NCBI RefSeq assembly: GCF_015207985.1
Contig: NZ_JADEVV010000015.1
Span: 1 to 64,000, forward strand
Direction: 5' to 3'
Origin: Synechocystis salina LEGE 00031
GTDB taxonomy: Bacteria; Cyanobacteriota; Cyanobacteriia; Cyanobacteriales; Microcystaceae
Length of the DNA: 64,000 nucleotides
Shown one piece after another: positions 9,801-18,365 of the stretch (its first letter is position 1; every line of letters starts with the position of its first letter). The notes below the pieces were generated by a model. It was given only the letters and a program-made list of their open reading frames with translations, had not been told where the DNA came from and searched no databases. Both the position numbers and the translations under genes were made by a program.

Positions 9801-10097
9801 GGGATCGATCGCCGTTGGGGGGGCATCTTCATCCGTAAAGAGAGCGTCTAGTTCCGCTTCCGGGGAATTGAAATCTAGGGTCATGCGGACCGGTGGCTCT
9901 TCCTCCCCAGGGGACGATGGGCCAAACCCTTCCCCCTGGATGACGGTGGGCTCTCCTTCAAACAGATCACCAAAATCCAATTCCTCAATGCCGTTATTTT
10001 CCTCGTCACCGCCAATGAGGGAAGTAAAGGCATCTTCCCCCTCCTCTTCCTCAAACCAATTTTCGAATGCCTGGGCTGGGTTGGGATCGCTAGTCAT
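6807..10097 (-). CDS. pilL-C: CheA-like hybrid kinase without Hpt domain (PilL-C type)
   Basis: A 1096-residue CheA-family protein for type IV pilus or phototaxis signalling. The first ~270 residues are acidic and low in complexity, with no His-containing P1/Hpt four-helix domain. After that come a dimerisation region (MRVPIKQLDNLSNLIGEL), the ATPase with HLVNNAITHGIE, DDGAGI and GRGVGLDVV, and a CheW-like domain (FPMDGVEDTRDYLP through IMPIADVLEL). Two REC domains close the protein, at ~815-930 and ~965-1085, each with VDDS or IDDS, CDIEMP and a KPY lysine. In Synechocystis the Hpt half is a separate protein (PilL-N), so this is the C half of a split kinase. It lies 9 bp after era. Confidence 0.9.
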   Translation of the reverse strand: MTSDPNPAQAFENWFEEEEGEDAFTSLIGGDEENNGIEELDFGDLFEGEPTVIQGEGFGPSSPGEEEPPVRMTLDFNSPEAELDALFTDEDAPPTAIDPFESSSWLEINQMMEADPLASIPETSAPAYQTSGGLNDHDLAELQDLLGVGDAEPTITSPGLHTFAGVEPAPPSTGKVMLFAAIDDLDGLIDAPVLDENFSFAELESLIDTPAQKSFATISHPFRLPVAVEEEDEDEFKDLEALLEQADSNLGGGIAGMGGARLPARPRQVKSRSFEQTMRVPIKQLDNLSNLIGELVVKRNRLEQDQERLRQFLDNLLNQAQNLSDVGGRMQDLYERTLLEGALLASRSTSNRYQSSKTTYPDARATASGSSTMNEQPLDALEMDRFTGFHLLSQEMIELIVRVRESASDIQYLVDETDQVARTLRQVTTQLQEGMTKSRMVPFTQTADRLPRAIREVSMKLNKKVNLEVEGGDVLIDKMILEHLYNPMTHLVNNAITHGIETPAERQQLGKSPEGHLAVRAFLQGNQTLITVSDDGAGINTEMVKQKAVEKGLITRMEAQSLSQSEVYDLLFHAGFSTKDTADDFAGRGVGLDVVRTSLIDIRGAINIDSTVGKGTTFTIRLPLTLSICKALCCLSDRARIAFPMDGVEDTRDYLPKDIVTDEDGQKCVKYGKEALLLPLYPLKDLLNYNRQLSRGSVYGGKQEEDVVRVIIARGSSGNLLALQIDQILGEEEIVIKQIEGPIPKPPGIAGATVRGDGSIMPIADVLELIEIAQGRLRTDSSGGLWRKTLTPTANEVHMDPTVLIVDDSITVRELLSLSFKKAGFRVEQARDGQEAWDQLKSGLPCDLVFCDIEMPRKNGLELLSELQADEELSSIPVALLTSRGADRHRKVAAKLGATGYFTKPYTEKDILDAANRMLSGEVLLPGSTRKTNSILSRFKKARGNFSEEAPTIVKNSPGTLRSTVLIIDDSVMVREMLSMTFKKADYHTETARDGQDAWEKLKSGLPCDLILCDIEMPRMNGLELLERIQEDANLSRIPVAMITSRGAQKMQRMAAEKGAKGYFVKPYIEETLLEASRRLMKGEVLLDLAALSADE

Positions 10098-10106
10098 TGC
10101 TTCTTG

Positions 10107-11048
10107 CTACTCTTCCACACGGTATCCAAATTCTAACAACTGCTGGCGAGACTGCCGCCATTTTGGTTCAACTTTCACAAATAGTTTTAAATAAACATCC
10201 CCGGAAATTAATTTTTGAATTTGTTGCCGAGCCGCACTCCCGATCGCCTGGAGCATACTACCTTTTTGCCCAATGATAATGCCCTTTTGGGAGCCCCTTT
10301 CCACTGTAATGGCAGCAAAAACATTGGTACGCTGGGGGGTTTCCTCCACCTTCTCAATGGCGATCGCCACGGAATGGGGCACTTCCTGGCGAGTAAGCAG
10401 CAAAATCTGTTCCCGAATTAACTCGCCCATAATGAAGCGTTCTGGCTGATCAGTGACCAAATCCGGCGGATAGTAATAGGGTCCAGGCTCCAGTCTTGTT
10501 TCCAGGGCACTCTGAAAATCACTTAAACCTTCCCCTGTCAAAGCGGAAAATTTAAAGCAGGGCCAGCCATGGTCTTCTGTCAGGGTTTCATAGCTAGCGT
10601 TAAGTTCTTCGCGCTGGTCTGGGGGCTGTTGATCCTGTTTATTCAGACCCACCACCACCGGCCCATCACTTTTTTGGAGCAAATCCACCACAAACTGGTC
10701 TCCCCGACCCAAAGTTGCACTGCTATCCACCAAAAAAACGATCAGATCAACGCTATGGATAGCTTGGATGGCGTTTTTCACCAATACTCTCCCCAACTCA
10801 TGGTGGGGCTTGTGAATACCAGGGGTATCGAGCAAAATCATCTGACAGGTGGGGGTGGTGACAATGCCTTGGAGTCGATTGCGGGTGGTTTGGGCCACCG
10901 GAGAAGTAATGGCAATTTTCTGTCCCACCAATTGGTTCATCAAAGTTGATTTGCCCACATTGGGACGGCCCACAATGGCCACAAAACCGGAACGAAAATC
11001 TGGAGGAGCCTGGGGAATAGTTGCAGTGGTGTTGGGGATATCCATCAA
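10107..11048 (-). CDS. era: GTPase Era
   Basis: An essential GTPase for 16S rRNA maturation and 30S assembly, acting at the membrane-associated ribosome. The 313-residue protein has G1 GRPNVGKSTL (residues ~28-37), switch/G3 LLDTPGIHKP, G4 NKQD, and a C-terminal KH domain (IGQKGSMLQAIGSAARQQIQKL) for binding the 16S 3' end. The length is normal. It is the first gene of the leftward operon, with pilL-C starting 9 bp downstream. Confidence 0.96.
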   Translation of the reverse strand: MMDIPNTTATIPQAPPDFRSGFVAIVGRPNVGKSTLMNQLVGQKIAITSPVAQTTRNRLQGIVTTPTCQMILLDTPGIHKPHHELGRVLVKNAIQAIHSVDLIVFLVDSSATLGRGDQFVVDLLQKSDGPVVVGLNKQDQQPPDQREELNASYETLTEDHGWPCFKFSALTGEGLSDFQSALETRLEPGPYYYPPDLVTDQPERFIMGELIREQILLLTRQEVPHSVAIAIEKVEETPQRTNVFAAITVERGSQKGIIIGQKGSMLQAIGSAARQQIQKLISGDVYLKLFVKVEPKWRQSRQQLLEFGYRVEE

Positions 11049-11438
11049 AAAAATTGAGCCTAAAAATTCCGCAGTTTATGGTGATCGGGAAGAAAAACTT
11101 TAAAAATGTTACTGAATTAATCAGCCACGGGGAAAAGTCAAGGGAGTAAACCATCCCAAGAGAAAACGGCTTGCCAGCTTGACAAAAAAATATGTTGGGT
11201 TAACCCCCCTGTGCCATTCGGTAATCCTTCATCCTAGCCCTTGTGGAATCCCTTAATAATTCGTCATCATGGTGATATTGATTTTTTGGGTATCTTTTAG
11301 CTATGCGGCTGTAGGAGCGTGATGTTGGTTTCGGTGGCAATACCCCGGACCAAGATCACAAAAATTATTGATTATCCCTGAACCTTGTCACCATTTGCGG
11401 CGTCTAAAGGCCCACTCGCTAGGACACGGTGTAAAAAA

Positions 11439-11466
11439 TTGACGACTGCACTACCTACCCTATTCT
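11439..11466 (+). promoter_or_regulatory. Candidate sigB promoter
   Basis: TTGACG at 11439-11444 and TATTCT at 11461-11466 are separated by 16 bp and would give a leader of about 85 nt before the sigB ATG. This is a sequence match only, and it is the best in the ~500-bp gap between the divergent era and sigB genes. Confidence 0.4.
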
Positions 11467-11556
11467 CCACCATCAATGACTTAGTCTAAGGCATTTTTGG
11501 GAAAGATGGTAACAGTGACAGTTATTCTGTTGCTCTTCATTAAGGAGTCATTCCGA

Positions 11557-12543
11557 ATGCCCACCGCCAATCTCTCCTCCCCTACCTCCACCCCCACTTT
11601 CACCGCCGATATGGTGAGGTCCTATCTCCATGAAATTGGTCGGGTACCCCTGCTAACCCATGAGCAAGAAATTATCCTCGGCAAACAAGTCCAACAAATG
11701 ATGGCTCTGCTGGATCAGAGAAAAGTCCTGGCCGACAAGCTGGGCCGAGAGCCCTCCGATGGGGAATGGGCTGAAGCGGCGGATTTGTCGGTGACGAAAC
11801 TACAGCGTTACCTGGGCCAAGGGGAACGGGCCAAACGCAAGATGATTGAAGCTAACCTCCGTTTGGTAGTGGCGATCGCCAAGAAATATCAGAAGCGGAA
11901 TATGGAATTTTTGGATCTGATCCAAGAAGGTAGCCTCGGTTTAGAAAGGGGAGTAGAAAAATTTGACCCCACCAAGGGCTATAAATTCTCCACCTACGCC
12001 TACTGGTGGATCCGCCAAGCCATCACCCGGGCGATCGCCCAACAGGGTCGGACTATCCGTTTGCCCATTCACATCACCGAAAAGTTAAACAAAATCAAAA
12101 AAACCCAACGGGAACTCTCCCAACAGTTGGGTCGCAGTGCCACCCCCGCCGAAGTGGCCCAGGCCCTGGAAATTGATCCGAGTCAAATTCGCGAGTACCT
12201 CAGCCTGTCCCGCCAACCCATTTCCCTCGATGTGCGGGTGGGAGATAACCAGGACACGGAATTATCGGAACTGCTGGAGGACGAAGGAGTTTCCCCCGAT
12301 GCCTACATCACCCAGGAGTCCATGCGCCAGGACTTGCAAAATTTACTGGCGGAATTAACGCCCCAACAACAGGCGGTGCTGACCATGCGCTTTGGTCTTA
12401 ACGATGGCCAGGAGCTGTCTTTAGCCAAAATTGGCCAGCATCTCAACATCAGCCGGGAAAGGGTCCGCCAATTAGAAAACCAAGCTCTTACCCAACTGAA
12501 GCGTCGGCGGGCTAATATGGCAGAGTATATTATCGCCAGTTAG
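11557..12543 (+). CDS. sigB: Group 2 RNA polymerase sigma factor (SigB type)
   Basis: A sigma-70 family group 2 factor that directs RNA polymerase to stress and nutrient-responsive promoters. Region 1.2 is [20 protein letters not shown]. Region 2 has [35 protein letters not shown] and [15 protein letters not shown]. Region 3 starts at [15 protein letters not shown], and region 4 with its helix-turn-helix ends [19 protein letters not shown]. The frame is open to 11497, but AAGGAG at 11542-11547 sits 9 nt before the ATG at 11557, so I use that start (328 residues). In Synechocystis SigB is linked to heat, dark and nitrogen responses; the SigB call rests on remembered similarity. Confidence 0.88.
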   Translation: MPTANLSSPTSTPTFTADMVRSYLHEIGRVPLLTHEQEIILGKQVQQMMALLDQRKVLADKLGREPSDGEWAEAADLSVTKLQRYLGQGERAKRKMIEANLRLVVAIAKKYQKRNMEFLDLIQEGSLGLERGVEKFDPTKGYKFSTYAYWWIRQAITRAIAQQGRTIRLPIHITEKLNKIKKTQRELSQQLGRSATPAEVAQALEIDPSQIREYLSLSRQPISLDVRVGDNQDTELSELLEDEGVSPDAYITQESMRQDLQNLLAELTPQQQAVLTMRFGLNDGQELSLAKIGQHLNISRERVRQLENQALTQLKRRRANMAEYIIAS

Positions 12544-12583
12544 TTGCCCAATTACGGTGCCACTCGGCCAGCATCTGGCCAAG

Positions 12584-14179
12584 CTAAATAGGACTGAGTT
12601 TTTTTCCCTCTGCCATGGTGGGGGGGAAATTTTTTTGCTTGGGCAGGGGAGCATTGAGGGCGGTTTCCAGATCAGCTTTGCCCAGGCGTTGTTCCAGAAT
12701 ATCCATTACTTCCCGACCGAAATCATTGGGGTTTTGTTGCCAAGCCTGGAGGCAAACTTCCCCAAAAAATGAGCCGAGGGGTTCTGGATTCCAGAGTAAC
12801 TTTTTGGCCGTCCAGGGCATCATGCTCATGGGGTCATAGCCTGGTTTGAGGATTTCTTTGTCCAGGGCATAGGTTTCTAAATGGGTGTGGGGTTGTAGCC
12901 CAATGAAGAAAATGGCCGGCTCCACCTTATCGGCTCCGAAAATGGCTTCTAGTTCCCGGTGGTAGGCAATGGTTTGACGGATGGTATCCAGGGTTTCATC
13001 GATAACGTTGAAGGAATAATTGACGGAAACCAAATCGTTAAAGCCCGCTCCCTTTAGATCTCGACAGTTCTGCAACACAGTGCGGAGGTTGTAGCCCATG
13101 CGCATTTTCCGCACCAATTCCTGGGAGCCGCTGGTGATGCCAATTTCAAAGTAATTCATCCCCGTTTGCACCATCAGTTCACATAACCGTGGGGTTAAAT
13201 TATCAGCTCGGATATAGGCCGCCCAGTGAATATCCTCCATACCCGAAGCGGCGATCACCTCCAACAGTTCCACCACGTCATCGATGAAAACTTTAGCTGG
13301 AATAAATTGGGCATCAGTAAACCAAAAATTGCGGATGCCCCGGTCGTAGAGCTGTCGCATTTCCTGCACCACTTCAGCGGCGGGGTTAATTCTGACCTGT
13401 TTCCCTTCCACAACGGTGTAAACGCAGTAACAGCAATTGTGGGGACAACCCCGCTTTGTTTGTACCCCTAGGTAAAAATCATCCTCCTGGAGGTAATAGT
13501 CAAAGGCCGGCCAAATGGACTCGATATAGTCATAATCACAGGCGGTTTTGACCATGGGGGAAGGCTGTTCATGGATTAACCGGGGCCGGGGCTGACTGCG
13601 GCCCACCACGTAACATCGTTCATCCTCGATGGCTTGCCCCCGCAGGTATTTTTCCAGTAACGTCTCCCCTTCCCCTACTGACACAATGGTGCCCACTGGC
13701 AACTTGGTTTTTAGCTGTTCATAAAAAACACTAACTGCTCCGCCCCCGACAATGATTTGGGGATCACTGCAATAACGCTTTGCCCTCCGCAACCCCCGTT
13801 TGATTAAGCCCAAATTGCGCCACAATTCGCCGTAATAGGCGCTGGTAACTTTCAAACCCCCCAGAGCTCCCCTCAGTTTCACCAGGGGATTTTTGCCGTA
13901 GTAAAACTCAAACGCATTCTGGAGAGGATTGCCGCCCCTTCCCCCCACCGGGGCATAAATTTGAATATCCCGCCAGGAAAAAACTAAAATTGTCGGTTGG
14001 AATTCATCAATACACTCATCCAAAGCGCGGTTGAAATCTAGGGGAGGAATAGTGCCTAAATCAAAAATCCGCTGGGCGATCGCCGGAAAGCATTTATGGA
14101 CATGGTCCGCCAGATAAACCACCCCAATGGGGAAAATTGGGTTACAGGGAAGACGAACGTACAAAAGGCGATCGGTCAT
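12584..14179 (-). CDS. B12-binding domain radical SAM protein
   Basis: A 531-residue enzyme with an N-terminal cobalamin-binding-like Rossmann region (residues ~1-200, including IVGGGAVSVFYEQL and GEGETLLEKYLRG). A radical SAM core follows from ~245, with the cluster motif KRGCPHNCCYCVY (Cx3Cx2C). The core continues with NFWFTDAQFI and GITSGSQELVRKMRMGYN, the usual SAM and substrate strands. Radical SAM/B12 proteins methylate or rearrange unreactive carbons. The substrate is not readable here. It is convergent with sigB, its stop being 40 bp from the sigB stop. Confidence 0.82.
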   Translation of the reverse strand: MTDRLLYVRLPCNPIFPIGVVYLADHVHKCFPAIAQRIFDLGTIPPLDFNRALDECIDEFQPTILVFSWRDIQIYAPVGGRGGNPLQNAFEFYYGKNPLVKLRGALGGLKVTSAYYGELWRNLGLIKRGLRRAKRYCSDPQIIVGGGAVSVFYEQLKTKLPVGTIVSVGEGETLLEKYLRGQAIEDERCYVVGRSQPRPRLIHEQPSPMVKTACDYDYIESIWPAFDYYLQEDDFYLGVQTKRGCPHNCCYCVYTVVEGKQVRINPAAEVVQEMRQLYDRGIRNFWFTDAQFIPAKVFIDDVVELLEVIAASGMEDIHWAAYIRADNLTPRLCELMVQTGMNYFEIGITSGSQELVRKMRMGYNLRTVLQNCRDLKGAGFNDLVSVNYSFNVIDETLDTIRQTIAYHRELEAIFGADKVEPAIFFIGLQPHTHLETYALDKEILKPGYDPMSMMPWTAKKLLWNPEPLGSFFGEVCLQAWQQNPNDFGREVMDILEQRLGKADLETALNAPLPKQKNFPPTMAEGKKLSPI

Positions 14180-14385
14180 GGCGTTGGGACACTGGTAGGG
14201 TGAGATCAGCGACGGGAGGGATTAGCCCCACCTCCTCACAATTGTAATATATCTTAATGATTGGCTGGGGCTGCCGAGCCCAGATTTTAACCGTTCCAGC
14301 CCCAGGTAATTGCCAAAGACAAAATAAAATACCCAGAAAAAACTTCCCTAAACCCATGGCAAAGCCAGAGTCAAAAAATTTGATT

Positions 14386-14428
14386 GTAATTATCTTTACA
14401 GCGGATCGGGATCAGCGAGTGTTAGCTT
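14386..14428 (+). promoter_or_regulatory. NtcA-activated promoter of pirC
   Basis: GTAATTATCTTTAC at 14386-14399 is an exact GTA-N8-TAC NtcA box. A TAN3T-type -10 element (TAGCTT, 14423-14428) lies 23 nt downstream, the spacing of class II NtcA-activated promoters. It stands ~70-80 bp ahead of the pirC start. NtcA control of pirC fits published work on this gene; the site itself is read from the sequence. Confidence 0.75.
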
Positions 14429-14468
14429 TGTCCAGAATAGTAAAAAGATCTTTTTTTAATAAAATCCC

Positions 14469-14822
14469 ATGCCTGCCATGTCTCAAATTCTTGATCCCAT
14501 CCCCAACGACCAGCCGTCAGCCCTATTCTGTTGCTACGTTAATGCCACCAATCAAATTCAAGTGGCTCGCATTACCAATGTCCCCAATTGGTATTTTGAA
14601 AGAGTTGTGTTCCCTGGTCAACGGTTAGTATTTGAGGCGGTGCCCAGTGCTCAGTTGGAAATTCACACTGGCATGATGGCGAGCTCAATTATTTCCGACA
14701 CCATTCCCTGTGAACAGCTCAGCATCAACCCCGATGGACTGGACTCGGAAGGATTTGCTTCCCCAGAACCAGAAGACCAAAACGACTCCGCCGGAATCCC
14801 TTCCCAATCTTTAGTAGCCTAG
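14469..14822 (+). CDS. pirC: PII-interacting carbon regulator PirC/CfrA (DUF1830)
   Basis: A 117-residue DUF1830 protein with the family signature CCYVNATNQIQVARITNVPN, then WYFERVVFPGQRLVFEA and LEIHTG, and an acidic disordered tail. In Synechocystis PirC (also CfrA) binds PII. When 2-oxoglutarate is high PirC is released and inhibits the 2,3-BPG-independent phosphoglycerate mutase, diverting 3-phosphoglycerate to glycogen. The target enzyme is encoded in this window at 34219-35817, and glgA is the next gene downstream. A second ATG at 14478 is equally possible. The family is certain; identity with PirC follows from the motif, the NtcA box and the glgA neighbour. Confidence 0.88.
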   Translation: MPAMSQILDPIPNDQPSALFCCYVNATNQIQVARITNVPNWYFERVVFPGQRLVFEAVPSAQLEIHTGMMASSIISDTIPCEQLSINPDGLDSEGFASPEPEDQNDSAGIPSQSLVA

Positions 14823-14897
14823 GAAAACTCAAACCAGAGAGTGAAAAAAAGTCGCCGTTAACCTGACATACTCCCCGATGGAGAACCGGCACCATCA

Positions 14898-14903
14898 TAT
14901 AAT
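14898..14903 (+). promoter_or_regulatory. Possible -10 element of glgA
   Basis: TATAAT lies 56 bp before the glgA ATG in the 137-bp gap after pirC. No convincing -35 is present at 16-18 bp, so the glgA promoter is tentative. Read-through from pirC is an alternative. Confidence 0.3.
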
Positions 14904-14959
14904 TGAGCGGAAAGCATGGTAACCAGGCCCCGAACTCAATTAGTGGAATTAACGACGGT

Positions 14960-16393
14960 ATGAAGATTTTATTTGTGGCGGCGGAAGTCTCCCCCCTAGC
15001 AAAGGTAGGTGGTATGGGGGACGTGGTGGGTTCCCTGCCCAAAGTTCTGCATCAGTTGGGCCATGATGTCCGTGTTTTCATGCCCTACTACGGTTTCATT
15101 AGCGACAAAATTGATGTGCCCCTGGAGCCGGTCTGGAAAGGGGAAGCCATGTTCCAGCAGTTTGCCGTTTACCAAGCTAACCTCCCTGATACCGACATTC
15201 CCCTTTATTTGTTTGGCCATCCTGTGTTCGATTCCCGTCGTATCTATGGGGGGGAAGATGAGGCTTGGCGTTTTACCTTTTTTTCCAACGGGGCGGCGGA
15301 ATTTGCCTGGAACCACTGGAAGCCAGAAATTATCCACTGCCATGATTGGCACACCGGCATGATCCCCGTTTGGATGCACCAATCCCCGGACATTGCCACT
15401 GTATTTACCATCCACAATCTTGCCTACCAAGGGCCCTGGCGGGCTTTGTTGGAAAGTATGACTTGGTGTCCCTGGTATATGCAGGGAGATAATGTAATGG
15501 CGGCGGCGATCCAGTTTGCCAATCGGGTGACCACGGTCTCCCCCACCTATGCCCAACAGATTCAAACCCCTGCCTATGGGGAAAAACTAGAGGGGTTATT
15601 GTCCTACCTCAGTGGTAATTTAGTCGGCATTCTCAACGGCATTGATACGGAGACTTATAACCCAGCCGAAGACCGCTTTATTAGTAGCGCCTTTGACGCG
15701 GAAAGTTTAGATAAACGGGTAAAAAATAAAATTGCCATCCAGGAGGAGACGGGGTTAGAAATTAACCGTAATGCCATGCTGGTAGGCATAGTAGCGCGCT
15801 TGGTGGAACAGAAAGGTATTGATCTGGTGATTCAGATTCTTGACCGCTTCATGTCCTATACCGATTCCCAGTTAATTATCCTCGGCACTGGCGATCGCCA
15901 TTACGAAACCCAACTTTGGCAGATGGCGTCCCGATTTCCTGGACGGATGGCGGTGCAATTACTCCATAACGATGCCCTTTCCCGTCGAGTCTATGCCGGA
16001 GCCGATGTGTTTTTAATGCCTTCCCGCTTTGAGCCCTGTGGCTTGAGTCAACTAATGGCCATGCGCTATGGCTGTATCCCCATTGTGCGGCGTACCGGTG
16101 GATTGGTGGATACGGTATCTTTCTACGATCCCATCAATGAAGCGGGTACTGGCTATTGCTTTGACCGCTATGAGCCCCTGGACTGCTTTACCGCCATGGT
16201 GAGGGCCTGGGAAGGTTTTCGCTTCAAGGCCGATTGGCAAAAATTACAGCAACGGGCCATGGGGGCAGACTTTAGTTGGTACCGTTCCGCCGGGGAATAT
16301 ATCAAGGTCTATAAAGGCGTGTTGGGCAAGCCCCAGGAGTTGAGTCCCATGGAGGAGGAAAAAATTGCCAAGTTAACCGCCTCCTATCGTTGA
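14960..16393 (+). CDS. glgA: Glycogen synthase (GlgA1 type)
   Basis: A GT5 ADP-glucose:glycogen glucosyltransferase that elongates alpha-1,4-glucan in the cytosol. The 477-residue protein starts [20 protein letters not shown], where KVGG is the ADP-glucose-binding loop (KTGG in most bacteria). Also visible are [23 protein letters not shown], and the C-terminal Rossmann domain with [14 protein letters not shown] and [18 protein letters not shown], the catalytic E-x7-E region. The frame is open upstream to 14903, but the ATG at 14960 matches the family N-terminus. It lies directly after pirC, which governs carbon flow to glycogen. Confidence 0.95.
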   Translation: MKILFVAAEVSPLAKVGGMGDVVGSLPKVLHQLGHDVRVFMPYYGFISDKIDVPLEPVWKGEAMFQQFAVYQANLPDTDIPLYLFGHPVFDSRRIYGGEDEAWRFTFFSNGAAEFAWNHWKPEIIHCHDWHTGMIPVWMHQSPDIATVFTIHNLAYQGPWRALLESMTWCPWYMQGDNVMAAAIQFANRVTTVSPTYAQQIQTPAYGEKLEGLLSYLSGNLVGILNGIDTETYNPAEDRFISSAFDAESLDKRVKNKIAIQEETGLEINRNAMLVGIVARLVEQKGIDLVIQILDRFMSYTDSQLIILGTGDRHYETQLWQMASRFPGRMAVQLLHNDALSRRVYAGADVFLMPSRFEPCGLSQLMAMRYGCIPIVRRTGGLVDTVSFYDPINEAGTGYCFDRYEPLDCFTAMVRAWEGFRFKADWQKLQQRAMGADFSWYRSAGEYIKVYKGVLGKPQELSPMEEEKIAKLTASYR

Positions 16394-16696
16394 CCTTCCC
16401 AGGGCTAGGAGTTTGTTGGCAAGGTTTTAATCTGCCCCCGAAATCGCCTCACTCCCTGGTATGGGTAGATCTTTCCTTTCCTTACTTCCCCCAGCTTGGA
16501 GAGCAGATGGGCTTTTGAAATACCTTTAAGGTTGAAGGTTTCAGCGAGAATTAACTCCGAGGGAACTAGGCTTTGCTGGGCAATGCCACGATGTTATCGC
16601 CTCGCCAAATACCCAACTTCAAAAAAATTAGTGCCCAATGCTTGTGATGGGACAAAAGCTATGTTAACGTTATAAATCGTGCCAATGAGGCACAAC
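16394..16696. other. Intergenic region between glgA and tRNA-Lys
   Basis: About 300 bp without a supported gene. It should hold the glgA 3' end and the tRNA-Lys promoter. A weak TTGTGA (about 16643) and a TAACGT or TATAAA-like -10 just upstream of the tRNA are the only promoter-like strings seen. No clear terminator hairpin with a T-run was found. Confidence 0.4.
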
Positions 16697-16768
16697 GGGT
16701 CGCTAGCTCAGCGGTAGAGCACTCGGCTTTTAACCGATTGGTCCTGGGTTCGAATCCCAGGCGACCCA
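16697..16768 (+). tRNA. trnK: tRNA-Lys (UUU)
   Basis: A 72-nt cloverleaf. The acceptor GGGTCGC pairs with GCGACCC, the D arm has GCTCAGCGGTAGAGC, the anticodon loop CTTTTAA contains TTT, and the T arm is CTGGGTTCGAATCCCAG. The discriminator base is A and CCA is not encoded. Confidence 0.96.
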
Positions 16769-16971
16769 TATTTTCGCCAAACTATTAGACATAAATAAGT
16801 TGTCGACGGGCGTCTCGGTGGATTTTCTTCCCAACCTGGCCGGGGTTCTTGTTAACTGGTTCCCCATGGATTGCCCATCGCCCAACCGCACTATTTGCAG
16901 GCGAGAGGAATCGCAAATAAAAGCTATATTGTAGGTAAGTTTCCCCCAGAGGGTTTTGGAACATTTTAGGA

Positions 16972-17262
16972 ATGAACTTTTACTGGCCCCGTTTTGTCAA
17001 AGTTTTTTATCGCCGCGAGCCCATCTCCAGCTTCATTTTGATTGTGGCGGCGGTAGATATGGTGTTGGGGGGAATAGATGGCAAGTGGAGCTTATTTTCC
17101 CTGGGCTTGATGGTGGCTCTGTTGGGGGTAGGAATACGCTGGTGGCAGTCAGAAAAAACTAAATCGATCGCCGTTAAACAGCCTCCTCGCCGTTATTTAC
17201 CCCCTAGTGGTGGCACCCAGCGCCAACCCTTACCTATGTTAACTAAGCAACATCGTCGCTGA
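16972..17262 (+). CDS. Small two-segment membrane protein, unknown
   Basis: A 96-residue protein with two hydrophobic stretches, [18 protein letters not shown] and [20 protein letters not shown], and a basic, proline-rich cytoplasmic-type tail ([13 protein letters not shown]...). AGGA precedes the ATG by a few bases. It has normal composition and a HIP1-derived CGATCGCC inside. The 3' end overlaps the convergent lipB stop by 20 bp. I do not recognise the family; a small cyanobacterial conserved protein is likely. Confidence 0.6.
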   Translation: MNFYWPRFVKVFYRREPISSFILIVAAVDMVLGGIDGKWSLFSLGLMVALLGVGIRWWQSEKTKSIAVKQPPRRYLPPSGGTQRQPLPMLTKQHRR

Positions 17263-17926
17263 GCCAGGGGGGGACTCCCCCAGTGGTGAGCCAGGTAACT
17301 GGAAGGACTTCGGCAAAGGCTTGAATAACTAGGGGTTGGACTACATCAACAGTGAGACCAGGCAGGAACTGGTTTAAGCTCCCCACAGGCCGATCGCTAA
17401 TGCCACAGGGCACAATCTGGCTAAATCCTGCCAGATCAGGACAAATATTGAGGGCAAAACCATGGCAAGTGATCCAGCCACTGACCTTAATGGCGATCGC
17501 CGCCACCTTATGGCCCCCTAACCAAACCCCCGTTAAACCAGGAATACGCTCCCCCGGTAGGTCTAATTTGCCCAGGGTGACGATCAACACCTCTTCTAGT
17601 TGTCGCAAATACCAGTGCAAGTCCTTCTGGAAATGATTTAAATCCAGGATGGGATAGCCCACCAATTGTCCGGGACAATGATAGGTTACTTCCCCGCCCC
17701 GTTCCGTGCGCCACAATTCCGCCGGGGGATGTTCCGGGTCGAACTTCAGATACTTGGTTTGGGAACCAGTGCCCAGGGTATAGACCGGGGGATGCTCCAA
17801 CAGCATCAGTCCGTCCTCCCGTTGGCGATCGCCTTGTTTAGCCCTGACCCATTGGCGTTGATAGTGCCAGGCTTGGCAGTAGGGCACCAGCCCCAACGAT
17901 AATAAACGACAGGAAGGATTGGCCAT
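17243..17926 (-). CDS. lipB: Lipoyl(octanoyl) transferase
   Basis: Transfers octanoate from acyl-ACP to lipoyl domains, the first step of lipoate assembly. It would serve the PDH E2 encoded at 31538-32848. The 227-residue protein contains [21 protein letters not shown], the catalytic lysine in [15 protein letters not shown], and the C-terminal HGFALNIC with the expected active-site cysteine. The length is typical. The downstream region is convergent with a small membrane-protein gene. Confidence 0.94.
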   Translation of the reverse strand: MANPSCRLLSLGLVPYCQAWHYQRQWVRAKQGDRQREDGLMLLEHPPVYTLGTGSQTKYLKFDPEHPPAELWRTERGGEVTYHCPGQLVGYPILDLNHFQKDLHWYLRQLEEVLIVTLGKLDLPGERIPGLTGVWLGGHKVAAIAIKVSGWITCHGFALNICPDLAGFSQIVPCGISDRPVGSLNQFLPGLTVDVVQPLVIQAFAEVLPVTWLTTGGVPPWLSDDVA

Positions 17927-18365
17927 GGCGCTACAACGGAAACAGAATTAAGCTAAAGTTGCCAGAAATTAAGAAACGTAAAGAGATGCAAAGGAAAGTC
18001 AAAATCACCTAACGGATTAAGTCTTATTCAATACATAGTGCTAATCTGAAGATAGTCTTAGGGGTTGATTATTTACCACCACAATTCTCTGGAAGACTTT
18101 ACCTCTACCCTAGGGATGGTTAAAAGTGAACCAAAGAATAACAATGTCAGGGTTATAATTCATCACTAAGCCCAAATTTATGGTGCTTTCTTCAATGATC
18201 CATACTTTCAATATCCTTAGCGACAAGGCGTTTCAAGTAATGATTCCACCCCACTGTTTCTGGGAATAGTTGCCTAATCTAACCTGGTTTTTAGAACCCA
18301 AGGTAGATTCACAAAAACCCAACCATTGCTCATTTTTTATTAATTTTACGAAGGGAGAATTCAGT
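17927..18365. promoter_or_regulatory. Divergent lipB/lrtA intergenic region with long lrtA leader
   Basis: This 439-bp stretch has no supported ORF. Cyanobacterial lrtA transcripts are known for a long 5' leader that affects light/dark stability, and this gap would allow one. AT-rich elements are present (TATAAT at 18153-18158 is the best -10). I cannot fix the promoter or a leader fold by eye. Confidence 0.4.

Noticed and set aside
12560-12610. GGCCAG-CAT-CTGGCC hairpin after sigB
   Set aside because: The stem is good but the T-run comes ~20 bp later; it could be a terminator shared with the convergent gene, but not well enough supported to list.
14996-15565. 189-codon minus-strand frame inside glgA
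   Set aside because: Antisense shadow of a conserved glycogen synthase; no start signal and no recognisable motif.
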